Assembly (NCBI GenBank): GCA_028564925.1
Contig: CM053029.1
Coordinates: 610,923,486-610,987,485, forward strand
Source of the DNA: Lithobates sylvaticus
Lineage: Eukaryota > Chordata > Amphibia > Anura > Ranidae
Reading direction: 5' to 3'
Length of the DNA stretch: 64,000 nt
Both the position numbers and the translations under genes were made by a program. The notes under the pieces are model-generated. The model worked only from the letters and a program-made list of their open reading frames with translations, did not search any database and was not told where the DNA came from. This document shows, piece by piece, positions 12,425 through 22,523 of the stretch. Numbering within the stretch: position 1 is the stretch's first letter; each line of letters starts with the position of its first letter.

Positions 12425-12851
12425 GAAAGGGGGGGTGGTCTGTATACTATCTCTTAATATGACACAACTCCATCCCTATAATATATATAAAGTAGAACAA
12501 GTTAGCCCATGGGACTTTAAATGAGTTGTTCATATAGATCATAACGTATAAGTAATTTGGTAAAGATTTTATTAGAGTTTCACAGACATAGTCACAGACA
12601 TAGTCATAAAATAGTATATATAAAAACCATCATAAACCATAACTTGACCATAAACAAATATTGTTATAGTGCTAGAAGTACAAAAGTATACATATACAGC
12701 TTATATACTCGACGCGTTTCGCAAGCTCTGCTTGCTTCCTCAGGAGTAGATGTATATGTAGGGTATCTAAAAAGATAATAAGTATAAATAAGATATGGCA
12801 TATAAATGGTAATTCGTTCAAAAAGGAGCATATGGCCTCCAAGATGCACTC
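12425..12851 (-). repeat. Direct repeat (pLTR-like), copy 1
   Basis: Identical as far as I can see to 14198-14624. Identity suggests recent insertion or gene conversion. It begins with a run of seven Gs (12429-12435), contains a long AT-rich stretch and holds the hammerhead motif at 12706-12748. Confidence 0.9.
12706..12748 (-). ncRNA. Type I hammerhead ribozyme motif, copy 1
   Basis: Minus-strand order: stem I TACTC (12744-12748), core CTGAGGA (12737-12743), an extra A, stem II GCAAGC-AGA-GCTTGC (12721-12735), core GAAA (12717-12720), stem III CGCG (12713-12716), core TC (12711-12712), stem I GAGTA (12706-12710). Stem I is 5 bp and stem II is 6 bp, both perfect. The core fits CUGANGA/GAAA/UH with C at the cleavage site, so cleavage would fall between 12711 and 12710. 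Stem III is a self-complementary tetranucleotide, as in short-stem-III hammerheads thought to act as dimers. The extra A after A9 is a departure that some natural hammerheads tolerate with reduced activity. Confidence 0.75.
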
Positions 12852-14197
12852 CATATTTACATTGTGGTCAGTTGGTCCAATGGACTGATCTCCAGAGGCG
12901 AAAGTGGTGAGTGCCTCCACCGGGAGCTGAAGAGGCATGGTTCGCAGCAAGCCACACGGGGGGACAGATTGAGGGCAGACATGGCGATGAAGGAAAAGGA
13001 AGGATGTGATGTATCCTAAAATGCCCCATGACCACCAGTGTCGTAGCAGCTGAAATGAGAGTATATATGTATCTAAATCAATTAACAAAGTATTTGATGA
13101 TAATCTGAGAGTATAAATGATATGATGTCACTATGGTAAAGTAAAATCATGACATGGTGGGCATGGATGCAGATAGGGGGGAGTGTGTGGAAAGGAAGTG
13201 CAGAGAGTGCAGCAATGTGAGAGGAAAGGAAAGATAGAAAAAGAGAGAAAGGGAAAAGAAAAGAGAAGCGAAAAAGAAAAAAGAAGGAAGGAAAGATACC
13301 CTATGGCGTGCCTCTTTAACAAAGACAGCGTGACAGGAAAAATGGCAATGAATGTAGATGTGAAAAATAGTAATCACCATGATGGTTGTATGGATGTATG
13401 GAAGTATAAATGTCTTTGTGCCGTTCGTGTCACAGGCTGAAATGGAAAGAGAGCAAGACAGGGGTGGAAAATAAAAGAAGTGGTAGGGAAAAGGAAGGGC
13501 GAAAAAGAAATGAAAATTGTGTAGATGAAAGAAGTGAATAGTGCTGATAATGGGAAATGTAAATCTCAAATTTGTATGAGCAAGTGCAATAAAGTGAAAT
13601 TAAATGACATATTGGATGTCAAAAGTGTGCTTACCCCTATATCAAACCTCGAGTGGTGCAACAACCTACAGGGTGGAGGAAAAGCAAGAGTGTTCGCCAG
13701 GTCAGGAGCCCCCCGACCTATATCCCCGAGTGCGAGCGTTGGACCACGCCCCTAACGCCATGCGTGACGCGGCTATGGTACGTGCCCGCGCAGCGCATAT
13801 GCGAGCACGTTCAGCCGTCGTGATGACGCAATATACACCAGGCGTGGAGCCGCCGCAAATGCGGAAGTCCCACATTGGGTACAATAACATGGCGCCGATG
13901 TACTGGTGGCCCCTCCCCATTTCTGGAGAGGGGAGGGGACAGCAGGGAGGGTTAGTATAAACCCCCCCATTGTACATCGCAGCTCCCGGAGGGGACAAAC
14001 AGACCCACAGTCACCAATGGATAGAGTACATAGGAACCAACTCCACAAGTAGCCCAGATGACATAGGGAAAATGAATGAATAGAAGCTCATGTAGGAATA
14101 CCCATGGCAATTGGCAATTAGTATTAGTAATTATGACCACGAGAATAGTAGACAGACCGAGTGGGCAAGTAGGTGTCTTCCACCTGGTAAATTATGA

Positions 14198-14624
14198 GAA
14201 AGGGGGGGTGGTCTGTATACTATCTCTTAATATGACACAACTCCATCCCTATAATATATATAAAGTAGAACAAGTTAGCCCATGGGACTTTAAATGAGTT
14301 GTTCATATAGATCATAACGTATAAGTAATTTGGTAAAGATTTTATTAGAGTTTCACAGACATAGTCACAGACATAGTCATAAAATAGTATATATAAAAAC
14401 CATCATAAACCATAACTTGACCATAAACAAATATTGTTATAGTGCTAGAAGTACAAAAGTATACATATACAGCTTATATACTCGACGCGTTTCGCAAGCT
14501 CTGCTTGCTTCCTCAGGAGTAGATGTATATGTAGGGTATCTAAAAAGATAATAAGTATAAATAAGATATGGCATATAAATGGTAATTCGTTCAAAAAGGA
14601 GCATATGGCCTCCAAGATGCACTC
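14198..14624 (-). repeat. Direct repeat (pLTR-like), copy 2
   Basis: Second copy of 12425-12851 at a constant offset of 1773. It is followed directly by the inverted fragment 14623-14702. Confidence 0.9.
14479..14521 (-). ncRNA. Type I hammerhead ribozyme motif, copy 2
   Basis: Same motif as 12706-12748 in the second direct repeat: stem I at 14517-14521 and 14479-14483 with an unchanged core. A minus-strand transcript across both copies could be cut twice, releasing a 1773-nt unit with ends suited to circularisation (inference). Confidence 0.75.
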
Positions 14625-14702
14625 TTTACCAAATTACTTATACGTTATGATCTATATGAACAACTCATTTAAAGTCCATGGGCTAACTTGTTCTACTTTA
14701 TA
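14623..14702. repeat. Terminal inverted fragment of the direct repeat
   Basis: Reverse complement of 12486-12566 with one length difference (two Gs where the other copy has three). It forms an 80-bp inverted repeat bracketing the element with its own left part. Confidence 0.85.
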
Positions 14703-15087
14703 CACCTGATATATGGGGGCATTGTGATAAATACACCTGATGTAAGGGGGCACTGTGATGGGTACACATGATATATTGGGACACCTGATGTAGGGGGGCA
14801 CTGTGATGGGTACACATGATATATTGGGACACCTGATGTAGGGGGGCACTGTGATGAGGACACCTGATGTATGGGGCATTGTGATGGGGACACCTGATAT
14901 AAGGGATGCTGTGATGGGGACACCTGATGTAGGGGGGCACTGTGATGGGTACACATGATATATGGGGACACCTGATATAAGGGGGTGCTGTGATGGGGAC
15001 TCCTGATATAAGGGATGCTGTGATGGGGACACCTGATATAAGGGGGTGCTGTGATGGGGACACCTGATATAAGGGGGTGCTGTGATG
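14703..15087. repeat. 30-bp minisatellite, right part
   Basis: About 13 units continuing the 12004-12424 array in the same orientation. It ends at GGGGAAAGATGTACAAC. Confidence 0.85.
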
Positions 15088-16091
15088 GGGAAAGATGTAC
15101 AACTTTCTGTTTATTTAACACTTGTACTAATAAAATAACCTATTGATGTTTTAACCTTTGTTGTATGAAGTTCATGGGTACAGAGATAGTCCATTTTTTC
15201 TTATTATGGAAGGTCTCCGGTTCCTTCATATTGTGTAATCAGGATGATGGTGCCCTCACATTGTTTCTTTGCCCTTTTTTATATTTGAGAGCCTTTCTAG
15301 CTTGACTCAAATGGCAATATGATATGCATATGATGTCAATTAAAGCAAGCCTCCAAAAAAGTATATATACAGGGGGGTCCCCGACTTACGAACGCCCGAC
15401 CTACAAACCACTCCTACTTATGAACCGGGTGCTGCAGGGACCCTCTGCCGTTCTACATTGTATTTTTGAACGGCTGAGCAGCATTTACAAACACTGGGGG
15501 ACATTTATCAAAGAATGCAATCCCAATAACCAAGGCTCGCTCGCTACATAGTTTACAAATTGAGTTTTTTTTTTCACTTTGTTTTGCTTGTTTGTGCAAA
15601 ATATAAATAAATAAAACAAAAACAAAACAAAACACTTCAGTTGTCTTGACTTTGATGTTTGATAAATGCAAAACTCTGAAGTGAAGAAAAATTTAAGCAA
15701 AGTCTGTTGAAGTGAAATTGCTCAATTGCTTTTTGTATTGAACCCTAAACAATTCTATTTAACTATATTCACTACATAAATGGAAAGGTATCCGCTTAGC
15801 ATCAAACCGCTATTTCCCAGAGTGGAAATCAAGGTGTATATCAGTCTCTAGGATCAATTTCACACACGCCGTAGATTGCACCTTGTGTGCCTCAGGCAGT
15901 CTCAGCAAATAGATTTCTGCCTTAATACGAAGGGTATAAAGATAATAGAGTATTGTGCTGTGTCTGTTCATGGATATATAGTATTCATTAGGGGGTACAT
16001 GGGAATACATGTGAAATTGTTATTTTCTACCATAGAAAACATGGAGGCTCCAAGTCCTGTAGTCTAGTCTGCCTACAATGAGAAGATACTC
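15088..16091. other. Unrecognised AT-rich stretch
   Basis: No supported gene. A 45-bp piece at about 15376-15425 (CCCCGACTTACGAACG, then ACAAACCACTCCTAC) resembles the reverse complement of 535-585 in the first hAT copy, suggesting a shared older repeat. Poly-T/poly-A tracts lie near 15563-15632. Confidence 0.4.
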
Positions 16092-16094
16092 TAA

Positions 16095-16538
16095 GGCCCC
16101 TTTCACACCGGGGCGGTGAGCCGCGGTGACGGTAAAGCAGCGCTATATTTAGCGCTGCTTTACCGTCGTTTTCACCGCGGTTTTCGGCCGCTCGCGGTGC
16201 GGTTTTACCCCCCGCGAGCGGCCGAAAAAGGGTTAAACACCCCCCCGCAGAGCGCCGCCGTAGCGGCCCTTTGCGGCGGTATTGCCGCGGTTTTACCGCG
16301 GTCTCCCATTCTAATCAATGGGAAGGAGCGGTATAGGAGCGGTGAACACACCGCTCCTATCCCGCTCCAAAGATGCTGCTAGCAGGACTTTTTTTGTCAT
16401 CCTGCTAGCGCACCGCTCCAGTGTGAAAGCCCGCCGGCTTTCACACTGGAGTTAAAGGGGCCGGATTTTTTCATGCGGTGAACAGGCGCTATTTTTAGCG
16501 CTGCACCGCATGAAAAACGCCCCGGTGTGAAAGGGGCC
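16095..16538. mobile_element. PIF/Harbinger-type MITE
   Basis: 444 bp with terminal inverted repeats GGCCCCTTTCACACCGGGGC and its complement at 16519-16538, flanked by TAA on both sides (16092-16094 and 16539-16541). A 3-bp TWA duplication is typical of PIF/Harbinger. The interior is GC-rich and strongly self-complementary (for example a hairpin on GGTAAAGCAGCGCTA near 16131-16165). No coding capacity. Confidence 0.8.
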
Positions 16539-16601
16539 TAAAGCCCTGGCCAGAAACATTTGAAAATGACACAAATATTAATTTTCACAAAGTCTGTTGC
16601 T

Positions 16602-18420
16602 TCAGTGTTTTTCGATCTTTGCGTCAGATGTTACTATGGAATACTGACGTATAATTACAAGCATTTCAGTGGCAAAGTCTTTTATTGACAATGGCATGAA
16701 GTTTATGCAAAGATTCAATATTTGCAGAAGTTGACCTTTCTTTTTCAAGACTTCTGCAATTCCCCCCCCCCCCCCCCCCGGCATGCTGTCAATCAACTTC
16801 AGTGCCACATCCTGACATTCTTGCATACTCAATGCTTGGAGTTTGTGGGGTTTCTTTTGTTCACTCTTGAAGATTGACCACAAGTTCTCAATGGGATGAA
16901 AGTCTGGGAAGTTTCCTGGCTATGGACCCAAAATGTTTGATGTTTTGTTCCCCAAGCCACTTAGTTATCACTTTCGCTTTATGTAAAGGTGCTCCATCAT
17001 GCTGGAAAAGGCATTGTTCCTCACCAAACTGTTCTTGGATGGTTGGGAGAAGTTGCTCTCAGAGGATATTTTTGGACCATTCTATATTCATGGCGGTGTT
17101 CTTAGGTAAAAATGTGAGTGAGTCCCCTCCCTTGGCTGAGAAGCAATCCCACACATGAATGGTCTCAGGATGCATGACACAGGACTGATGGTAGCGCTCA
17201 CCTTTTCTTCTCTGGACAATTTTTTTTCCGGATGTCCCAAACAATCAGAAATGGGATTCATCAGAAAAAATGACTTTCCCCCATTCCTCAACAGTCCAAT
17301 CCCTGTACCTTTTGCAGAATATCAGTCTGTCCCTGATGTTTAACCTGGAGAGAAGTGACTTCTTTGCTGCCCTTCTTGACACCAGGCCATCCTCCAAAAG
17401 TCTTCTCCTCACTGTGCGTGCCGATGGCCTGTTGCCATTCCTGAGCAAGCTCTGCACTGGTGGTGCCCCGATCTCCCCCTCTACACTGGTGCTGCCCCGA
17501 TCACCCCCTCTGCACTGGTGGTGCCCCGATCATCCCCTCTGCACTGGTGCTGCCCCGATCTCCCCCTCTGCACTGGTGCTGCCCCGATCTCCCCTCTACA
17601 CTGGTGCTGCCCCGATCTCCCCCTCTGCATTGGTGCTGCCCCGATCTCCCCCTCTGCACTGGTGCTGCCCCGATCTCCCCCTCTGCACTGGTGCTGCCCC
17701 GATCTCCCCCTCTGCACTGGTGCTGCCCCGATCTCCCCCTCTGCACTGGTGATGCCCCGATCTCCCCCTCTACACTGGTGGTTTCCGATCTCCCCCTCTA
17801 CACTGGTGGTGCCCCAATCTCCCCCTCTGCACTGGTGGTGCCCCGATCTCCCCCTCTGCACTGGTGGTGCCCCGATCTCCCCCTCTACACTGGTGGTGGC
17901 CCCGATCTCCCCCTCTACACTGGTGGTGCCCCGATCTCCCCCTCTGCACTGGTGGTGCCCCGATCTCCCCCTCTGCACTGGTGGTGCCCCGATCTCCCCC
18001 TCTGCACTGGTGCTGCCCCGATCTCCCCCTCTGCACTGGTGTTGCCCCGATCTCCCCCTCTACACTGGTGGTTTCCGATCTCCCCCTCTACACTGGTGGT
18101 GCCCTGATCTCCCCCTCTGCACTGGTGGTGCCCCGATCTCCCCCTCTGCACTGGTGGTGCCCCGATCTCCCCCTCTACACTGGTGGTGCCCCGATCTCCC
18201 CCTCTACACTGGTGGTTCCCCGATCTCCCCCTCTACACTGGTGGTTCCCCGATCTCCCCCTCTGCACTGGTGGTGCCCCGATCTCCCCCTCTGCTCTGGT
18301 GGTTCCCCGATCTCCCCCTCTGCACTGGTGGTGCCCCGATCCCACAGCTGAATCAACTGTAGGAGACGGTCCTGGCACTTGCTGGACTTTCTTGGGAGCC
18401 CTGAAGTCTTCTTCACAAAT
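16602..18420 (-). pseudogene. Tc1 transposase relic split by minisatellite
   Basis: From the N-terminal side, 18350-18420 encodes KKTSGLPRKSS and LLQLIQLWDRGTTSAE (helix-turn-helix region). The minisatellite intervenes, and the gene resumes near 17450 with LAQEW, RTVRRRLLEDGLVSRRAAKKSLLSR and GKVIFSDESHF, holding the first catalytic Asp. WDCFSAKGGDSLTFL follows near 17130, and a degraded C-terminal part lies at 16602-16883, where the poly-C run encodes a Gly stretch. Several frame breaks and the insertion make it inactive. Confidence 0.85.
17451..18345. repeat. 29-bp minisatellite born inside the Tc1 transposase gene
   Basis: About 31 units of GATCTCCCCCTCTGCACTGG plus TGGTGCCCC, with GCTGCC, GGTTCC and TACACT variants. 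The last unit runs directly into unique transposase sequence (CCCCGATCCCACAGCTG), and the repeat reads in one frame as the DRGTTSAE codons of the transposase, so the seed sequence is visible. The 29-bp period shifts frame each unit and yields long spurious ORFs on both strands. Confidence 0.92.
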
Positions 18421-18723
18421 ACAGTGTGAATGTTTTTTATGGGATTAAGTTAATTTTCTTGGCAAGAAGGGACTTTGCAATTAATTACAATTCATCTGAT
18501 CGCTCGTCTCAACATTCTGGAGTAGATGAAAATTGCCATCATAAAAACTGAGGCAGCCTTTGTGAAAATTAATATTTGTGTCATTTCTCTAAATTTTTGG
18601 CCACGGCTGTACATGTGGTAGAGAACAGGGAAAGGATGATTATTTGGATGGCTATAATGGTTATAAAATAAGGAGACAAGAAGTCACCAGCACTCCAGAA
18701 AATGAAGTTTAACGTATTGTGAA

Positions 18724-20090
18724 TAGGGATGGGCCCGGTGTTCGATTCAAACCCATGTTCGAATCGAACATCGACCGTTTGTCCGCTCGTCAAGGGCAGA
18801 ACTCTGAGGGCCGTTCATATCAAATTCGTGTGATGCGAACGGTCCACAATGCACTGCGCCAGTCGCAGTGCATTGCTGGCTGATGATTGGCCAAGCATGC
18901 ACTGTGACCCCGCATGCTTGGCCAATCATAGAGCCAGCGGCGAGGAGAGTAATAATTGGCCACAGGCAGGATGCCTATGGCCAATTATAGCTCAGGGGGT
19001 TTAGTACACGCCCCACACTATATAAGGCCGCCGGGCCGGCGGCCTCGTGTAGTGTGTTCCGGCTTGAGGAACAGTGACAGTGTACTGTACACACTATATG
19101 TGAATTATTTCTGTGTGGGGAAAGTGTAGGGAAGAGGAAAAATAGGCAGGGATAGTGTATTCTTCTCAGCCTTTGCTTGTGGGGAAAGTGTAGGGATAGA
19201 GGAAAAATAGGCAGGGATAGTGTGTTCTTCTCAGTGCTGTTCTCTACCAATCCAGCATCTGCAGGAGTTAGTGTGTGTGTGTGCTGTGTGAGTATAGCAC
19301 AGCAGTAGCACACTAAACCACCTTACACTGTATCTGCCCTGTTGTCACCTAAGACAGCCATCTGCAGGAGTTAGTGTGTTTTGTGTGCCTCCAGCACAGT
19401 ATACACCAACAGTCCATACATAAATACATACAGTATATACCTACAGTCCCTGTCTTGTTTCCACTGCCTGTATACTGCGGTTCAGAGTATATAGGGTTTT
19501 AGGTATAGGGTTTTATTTTGGGTGCAGGGTTCCCCTTAATATCCATACAAGACCCAAAGGGGCTGGTAATAGGCTGGGGTGGGGGGGTGATGGGGTAGCC
19601 GTGCCATTTTTCTCAAAGATTTCCATCCATATGGCCAGGACAAGACATGACATTAAAGCCGCAAGCAGTTTTTTAAATGGCTTCTTTTTTTTCCTTTACA
19701 AATGTAATTTTGCGCAGGGACAGTTCTAAACACGGGAAACACATCTTCAGCCACTTCACAGGCATACTTTAGACACCCCCCAGCTACCATATTTAAAGGA
19801 ATATTTCACTTTTTTTATTTCACTTTATGCATCATTAAAATCACTGCTCCAGAAAAAACTTCAGTTTTTAAAACGTCTTTTTGCATTGATACATGTCCCC
19901 TGGGGCAGGACCCGGGTCCCCAAACCTTTTTTTATAACAATAACATGCATATTGGCCGTTATAATTAGCACTTTAGATTTCGAACGTTCGCGTCCATTGT
20001 AACTAATAGAGTTGTAACGTTCGATCGAACTTTCGGTCCGCTCGCAGGTTCTGGTGCGAACCGAACCCTGGGGTGTTCGGCTCATCCCTA
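18724..20090 (-). mobile_element. Non-autonomous hAT, same family, inverted orientation
   Basis: 1367 bp from TAGGGATGGGCCCGGTG to GTTCGGCTCATCCCTA, with a perfect 8-bp target duplication ATTGTGAA at 18716-18723 and 20091-20098. The left part matches the right end of the 1-9502 copy (CCAAT hairpins near 18890-18930, TATATAAGG near 19019). The right part (about 19670-20090) matches the left end of that copy. The transposase and both arrays are missing, so it is an internal-deletion derivative that would depend on transposase supplied elsewhere. Confidence 0.93.
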
Positions 20091-21241
20091 ATTGTGAAGA
20101 CAGCGTCGCAATAGTTGCAGGGCCTGCAACAGTTCCTTTCCCAAGGTTATATGGTGACATCACTGTGTCAACTTAAGGGCTGGTAACACCAAAACATGGT
20201 GCAGAAAAGACACGTTTCCCACACTGCAGCTGAACACGTTGCCCTTGTGATCTGCATGAAGGGCCAATCCTGGGTGGGTGCGCAGGGTGCACCACACCCA
20301 GGCGCCGCAGAGGTGGGGGCGCCAAAGTAACAGAGTGCTTTCCTCCCTCCTCCTCTCCTTGTGTCTGAAATGTCTGGTGTTCCGGTGGCACCAGGGGTCA
20401 GTGGGGACAGCAGAAGCCATTGCTTCTAACTACATACACTGCCCAGCGGTGTATGTACTGTAGTTAGAAGCTCAGATCCTGGTGTCTTTCTCCCCTTCCC
20501 CCCCGTGGTGTCTGCGCTGTGTGATCTTTGCTTGACATCCCCCGCCCCTCCCATCAGCAGTGCTGTGTGCTGGGAGAATCGGGAGGCAGAGCATACTGCA
20601 GGTAGGTGAGCTGAACTGTTCTGGGGGAAGTCCGGGAAGGAAAGCTGCAAAGTTTCTGTTAGGAGGATTTGTATTGCAGTAAAAGATCCTACTCCTAGGT
20701 GAGAAGGAGTACTGGAAAGCCTGTGTGTGTGTGTGGGGGGGGGGGGGGGGGGTTAATCTGAGTCAGCAGCAACCCTCCAGAGCTGACAGACATTTCCCAA
20801 ACTAACACACATCCCTATCTATATAAAAAAAACCCAACCACTCTGTCAAGATAATGTGAACTCAAAGGGGTTGTAAACCCTCGTGTTTTTTCACCTTAAG
20901 GTGAAAAAACTTCTTCTAGTGACCGGCCCCCCAGCCACCCCCCCCCCGTTTTACTCACCTGAGCCCGTGGTTCTTGGCTCTTGATTGGATAGATTGATAG
21001 CAGCGCAGCCATTGGCTCCCACTGCTGTCAATCAAATCCAGTGACGTGCACGCCAGGGGGCGGGGCTGAGTCCTACATTCGGCGTCTATGGAAGCTGAAT
21101 GCGGGACTCGGGAGTGTGCCCGCAAGGTAACCCCCTAGGGGGTTATACGATGTGGGGAGGAGCCGTGAGAGCCGCCGAGGGACCCCAGAAGTCGAGGATC
21201 GAGGCCACTCTGTGCAAAATGAACTGCACAGTAGAGGTAAG
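20091..21241. other. Intervening DNA with a GT/G tract
   Basis: No gene seen. Contains a (GT)n tract followed by a long G run near 20722-20752 and a piece starting AAAGGGGTTGTAAACCC near 20865 that is typical of dispersed frog repeats (family not named). Confidence 0.4.
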
Positions 21242-22008
21242 TAGGGATGAGCCGAACACCCCCGGGTTCGGTTCGCACCAGAACCCGCGAACGGACCTAA
21301 AGTTTGTGCAAACTTAAGAACCCTATTAATTACAATGGACGCGAACGTTCAAAATCAAAAGTGCTCATTTTAAAGGCTAATATGCATGTTATTGTCATTA
21401 AAAAGTGTTTGGGGACCTGGGTCCTGCCCCAGGGGACATGTATCAATGCAAATTTTTTTTTTTTAAAAAATGGCAGTTTTTTCAGGAGCAGTGATTTTAA
21501 TAATGCTTAAAGTGAAACAATAAAAGTGTAATATTCCTTTAAATTTCGTACCTGGGGGGTGTCTATAGTATGCCTGTGAAGGGGCGCATGTTTCCCGTGC
21601 TTAGAACTGTCCCTGCACAAAGTGTCATTTTTGCAGGAAAAAAAGCTATTTAAAATCACTCGCGGCTAATGAATTGTCGGCTCCCGTAACACAGAGAACA
21701 GTCATTCATTGAAAGTCATTGATAAAAAAAAAGTCATTGATAAAAAAAAAAGCGTGGGGGTCCCCCCAAATTCAATTACCAGGCCCTTCAGGTCTGCTAT
21801 GGATATTAAGGGGAACCCCGGCCAAAAAAAAAAAATGGCGTGGGGTCCCCCACAAAATCCATCCCAGACCCTTGAGGTCTGGGATGGATTTTAAGGGGAA
21901 CCCCGGCCAAAAAAAAAAAAAAATGGTAAAAATGACAGGAGACGGTCTTTGACAATTCCTTTATTAAAATCTTCTTTCATCTTCTTTCTTCTGGTCTTCT
22001 TCCTTTCT

Positions 22009-22113
22009 TCATCCTTCGGTTTCTTCATCTTCTCCTTCCGGCATCTTCTTCCATCTTCTTCCTCCGATCCGCTTCTTCTTGCTCTGGTCTTCTCGTACGG
22101 CATCTTCTTCCAT
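22009..22113 (-). CDS. Micro-ORF of the divergent cassette, left arm (34 aa)
   Basis: The ATG at 22113 is in good context (GACGCCATGG), about 80 bases downstream of the minus-strand TATA box. The peptide begins MEEDAVREDQSKKKRIGGRR and ends PEGEDEETEG; it is highly charged with a KKKR basic patch. An AATAAA signal lies at 21960-21965 on the same strand. No homologue is recognised, and the sequence is GAAGAA-rich, so it may be fortuitous. Confidence 0.3.
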   Translation of the reverse strand: MEEDAVREDQSKKKRIGGRRWKKMPEGEDEETEG

Positions 22114-22192
22114 GGCGTCTGCGTCTCTTCTTGGGCCGCTCCACGCAATGGGAGGCTCCCGCTGTGTGAGGCTTCGCTGCATCTGACAGGTC

Positions 22193-22332
22193 TTTTATAA
22201 CGGAGGGCGGGGCCACCTGGTGACCCCGCCCCCCTCTGACGTCATGGGGAAAGCCATAGGGAAGTCCCCATGACGTCCCCGTGCATCAGAGGGGGCGGGG
22301 GTCACCAGGTGGCCCCGCCCTCCGTTATAAAA
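22193..22332. promoter_or_regulatory. Symmetric divergent promoter at the palindrome centre
   Basis: TATA boxes face outward on both sides: TTATAAAAG on the minus strand at about 22193-22200 and TATAAAA on the plus strand at 22326-22332. Between them lie GC boxes (GGGCGGGGCC near 22206 and its mirror near 22312) and CRE-like sites (TGACGTCA 22238-22245, TGACGTCC 22271-22278). The order TATA/GC box/CRE is that of a compact Pol II promoter. Activity is inferred. Confidence 0.5.
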
Positions 22333-22418
22333 GACCTGTCAGACGCAGCGAAGCCTCACACAGCGGGAGCCTCCCATTGCGTGGAGCAGGCCGACACAGA
22401 AGAAGAGACGCCGACGCC

Positions 22419-22523
22419 ATGGAAGAAGATGCCGGACGAGAAGACCAGAGCAAGAAGAAGCGGATCGGAGGAAGAAGAAGATGGAAGAAGAAGATGGAAG
22501 AAGATGCCGGAAGGAGAAGATGA
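22419..22523 (+). CDS. Micro-ORF of the divergent cassette, right arm (34 aa)
   Basis: The ATG at 22419 has the same context (GACGCCATGG) about 90 bases after the plus-strand TATA box. The peptide begins MEEDAGREDQSKKKRIGGRR, then WKKKMEEDAGRRR. AATAAA follows at 22583-22588. The N-terminal 20 residues match the left-arm product except one; the ends differ because GAA-repeat length changes shift the frame. Function unknown, and it may not be translated. Confidence 0.3.
   Translation: MEEDAGREDQSKKKRIGGRRRWKKKMEEDAGRRR

Larger units (their letters stand above)
12425..14702 (-). mobile_element. Non-coding hammerhead-bearing element (Penelope-like or retrozyme-like)
   Basis: Structure: direct repeat 12425-12851, internal region 12852-14197, direct repeat 14198-14624, then a short inverted copy (14623-14702) of the part of the repeat at 12486-12566. 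The two 427-bp direct repeats appear identical (offset 1773). Each carries a minus-strand hammerhead motif. The internal region contains purine-rich tracts (13200-13300, 13441-13520) and a GC-rich segment (13690-13950); no reverse transcriptase ORF is present. Terminal repeats carrying hammerhead ribozymes, with partial inverted copies at one end, are known from Penelope-like elements, and hammerhead-bearing non-autonomous elements are known as retrozymes. Assignment to either is inference. No exact target duplication can be fixed because the flanks are minisatellite. Confidence 0.65.
16539..18611 (-). mobile_element. Tc1-like transposon containing a minisatellite
   Basis: The ends match: CCTGGCCAGAAACATTTGA with ATGACACAAATATTAATTTT on the left, and the complement with GGCCACGGCTGTA on the right. 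TA lies at both ends (16539-16540 and 18610-18611). Without the internal minisatellite (17451-18345) the element would be about 1.2 kb, normal for Tc1. The left TA overlaps the TAA duplication of the adjoining Harbinger MITE. A poly-C run (about 16763-16779) has expanded inside the transposase region. Confidence 0.85.

Noticed and set aside
17460-18448. Long ORFs of up to 277 codons on both strands
   Set aside because: They are translations of the 29-bp minisatellite in several frames.
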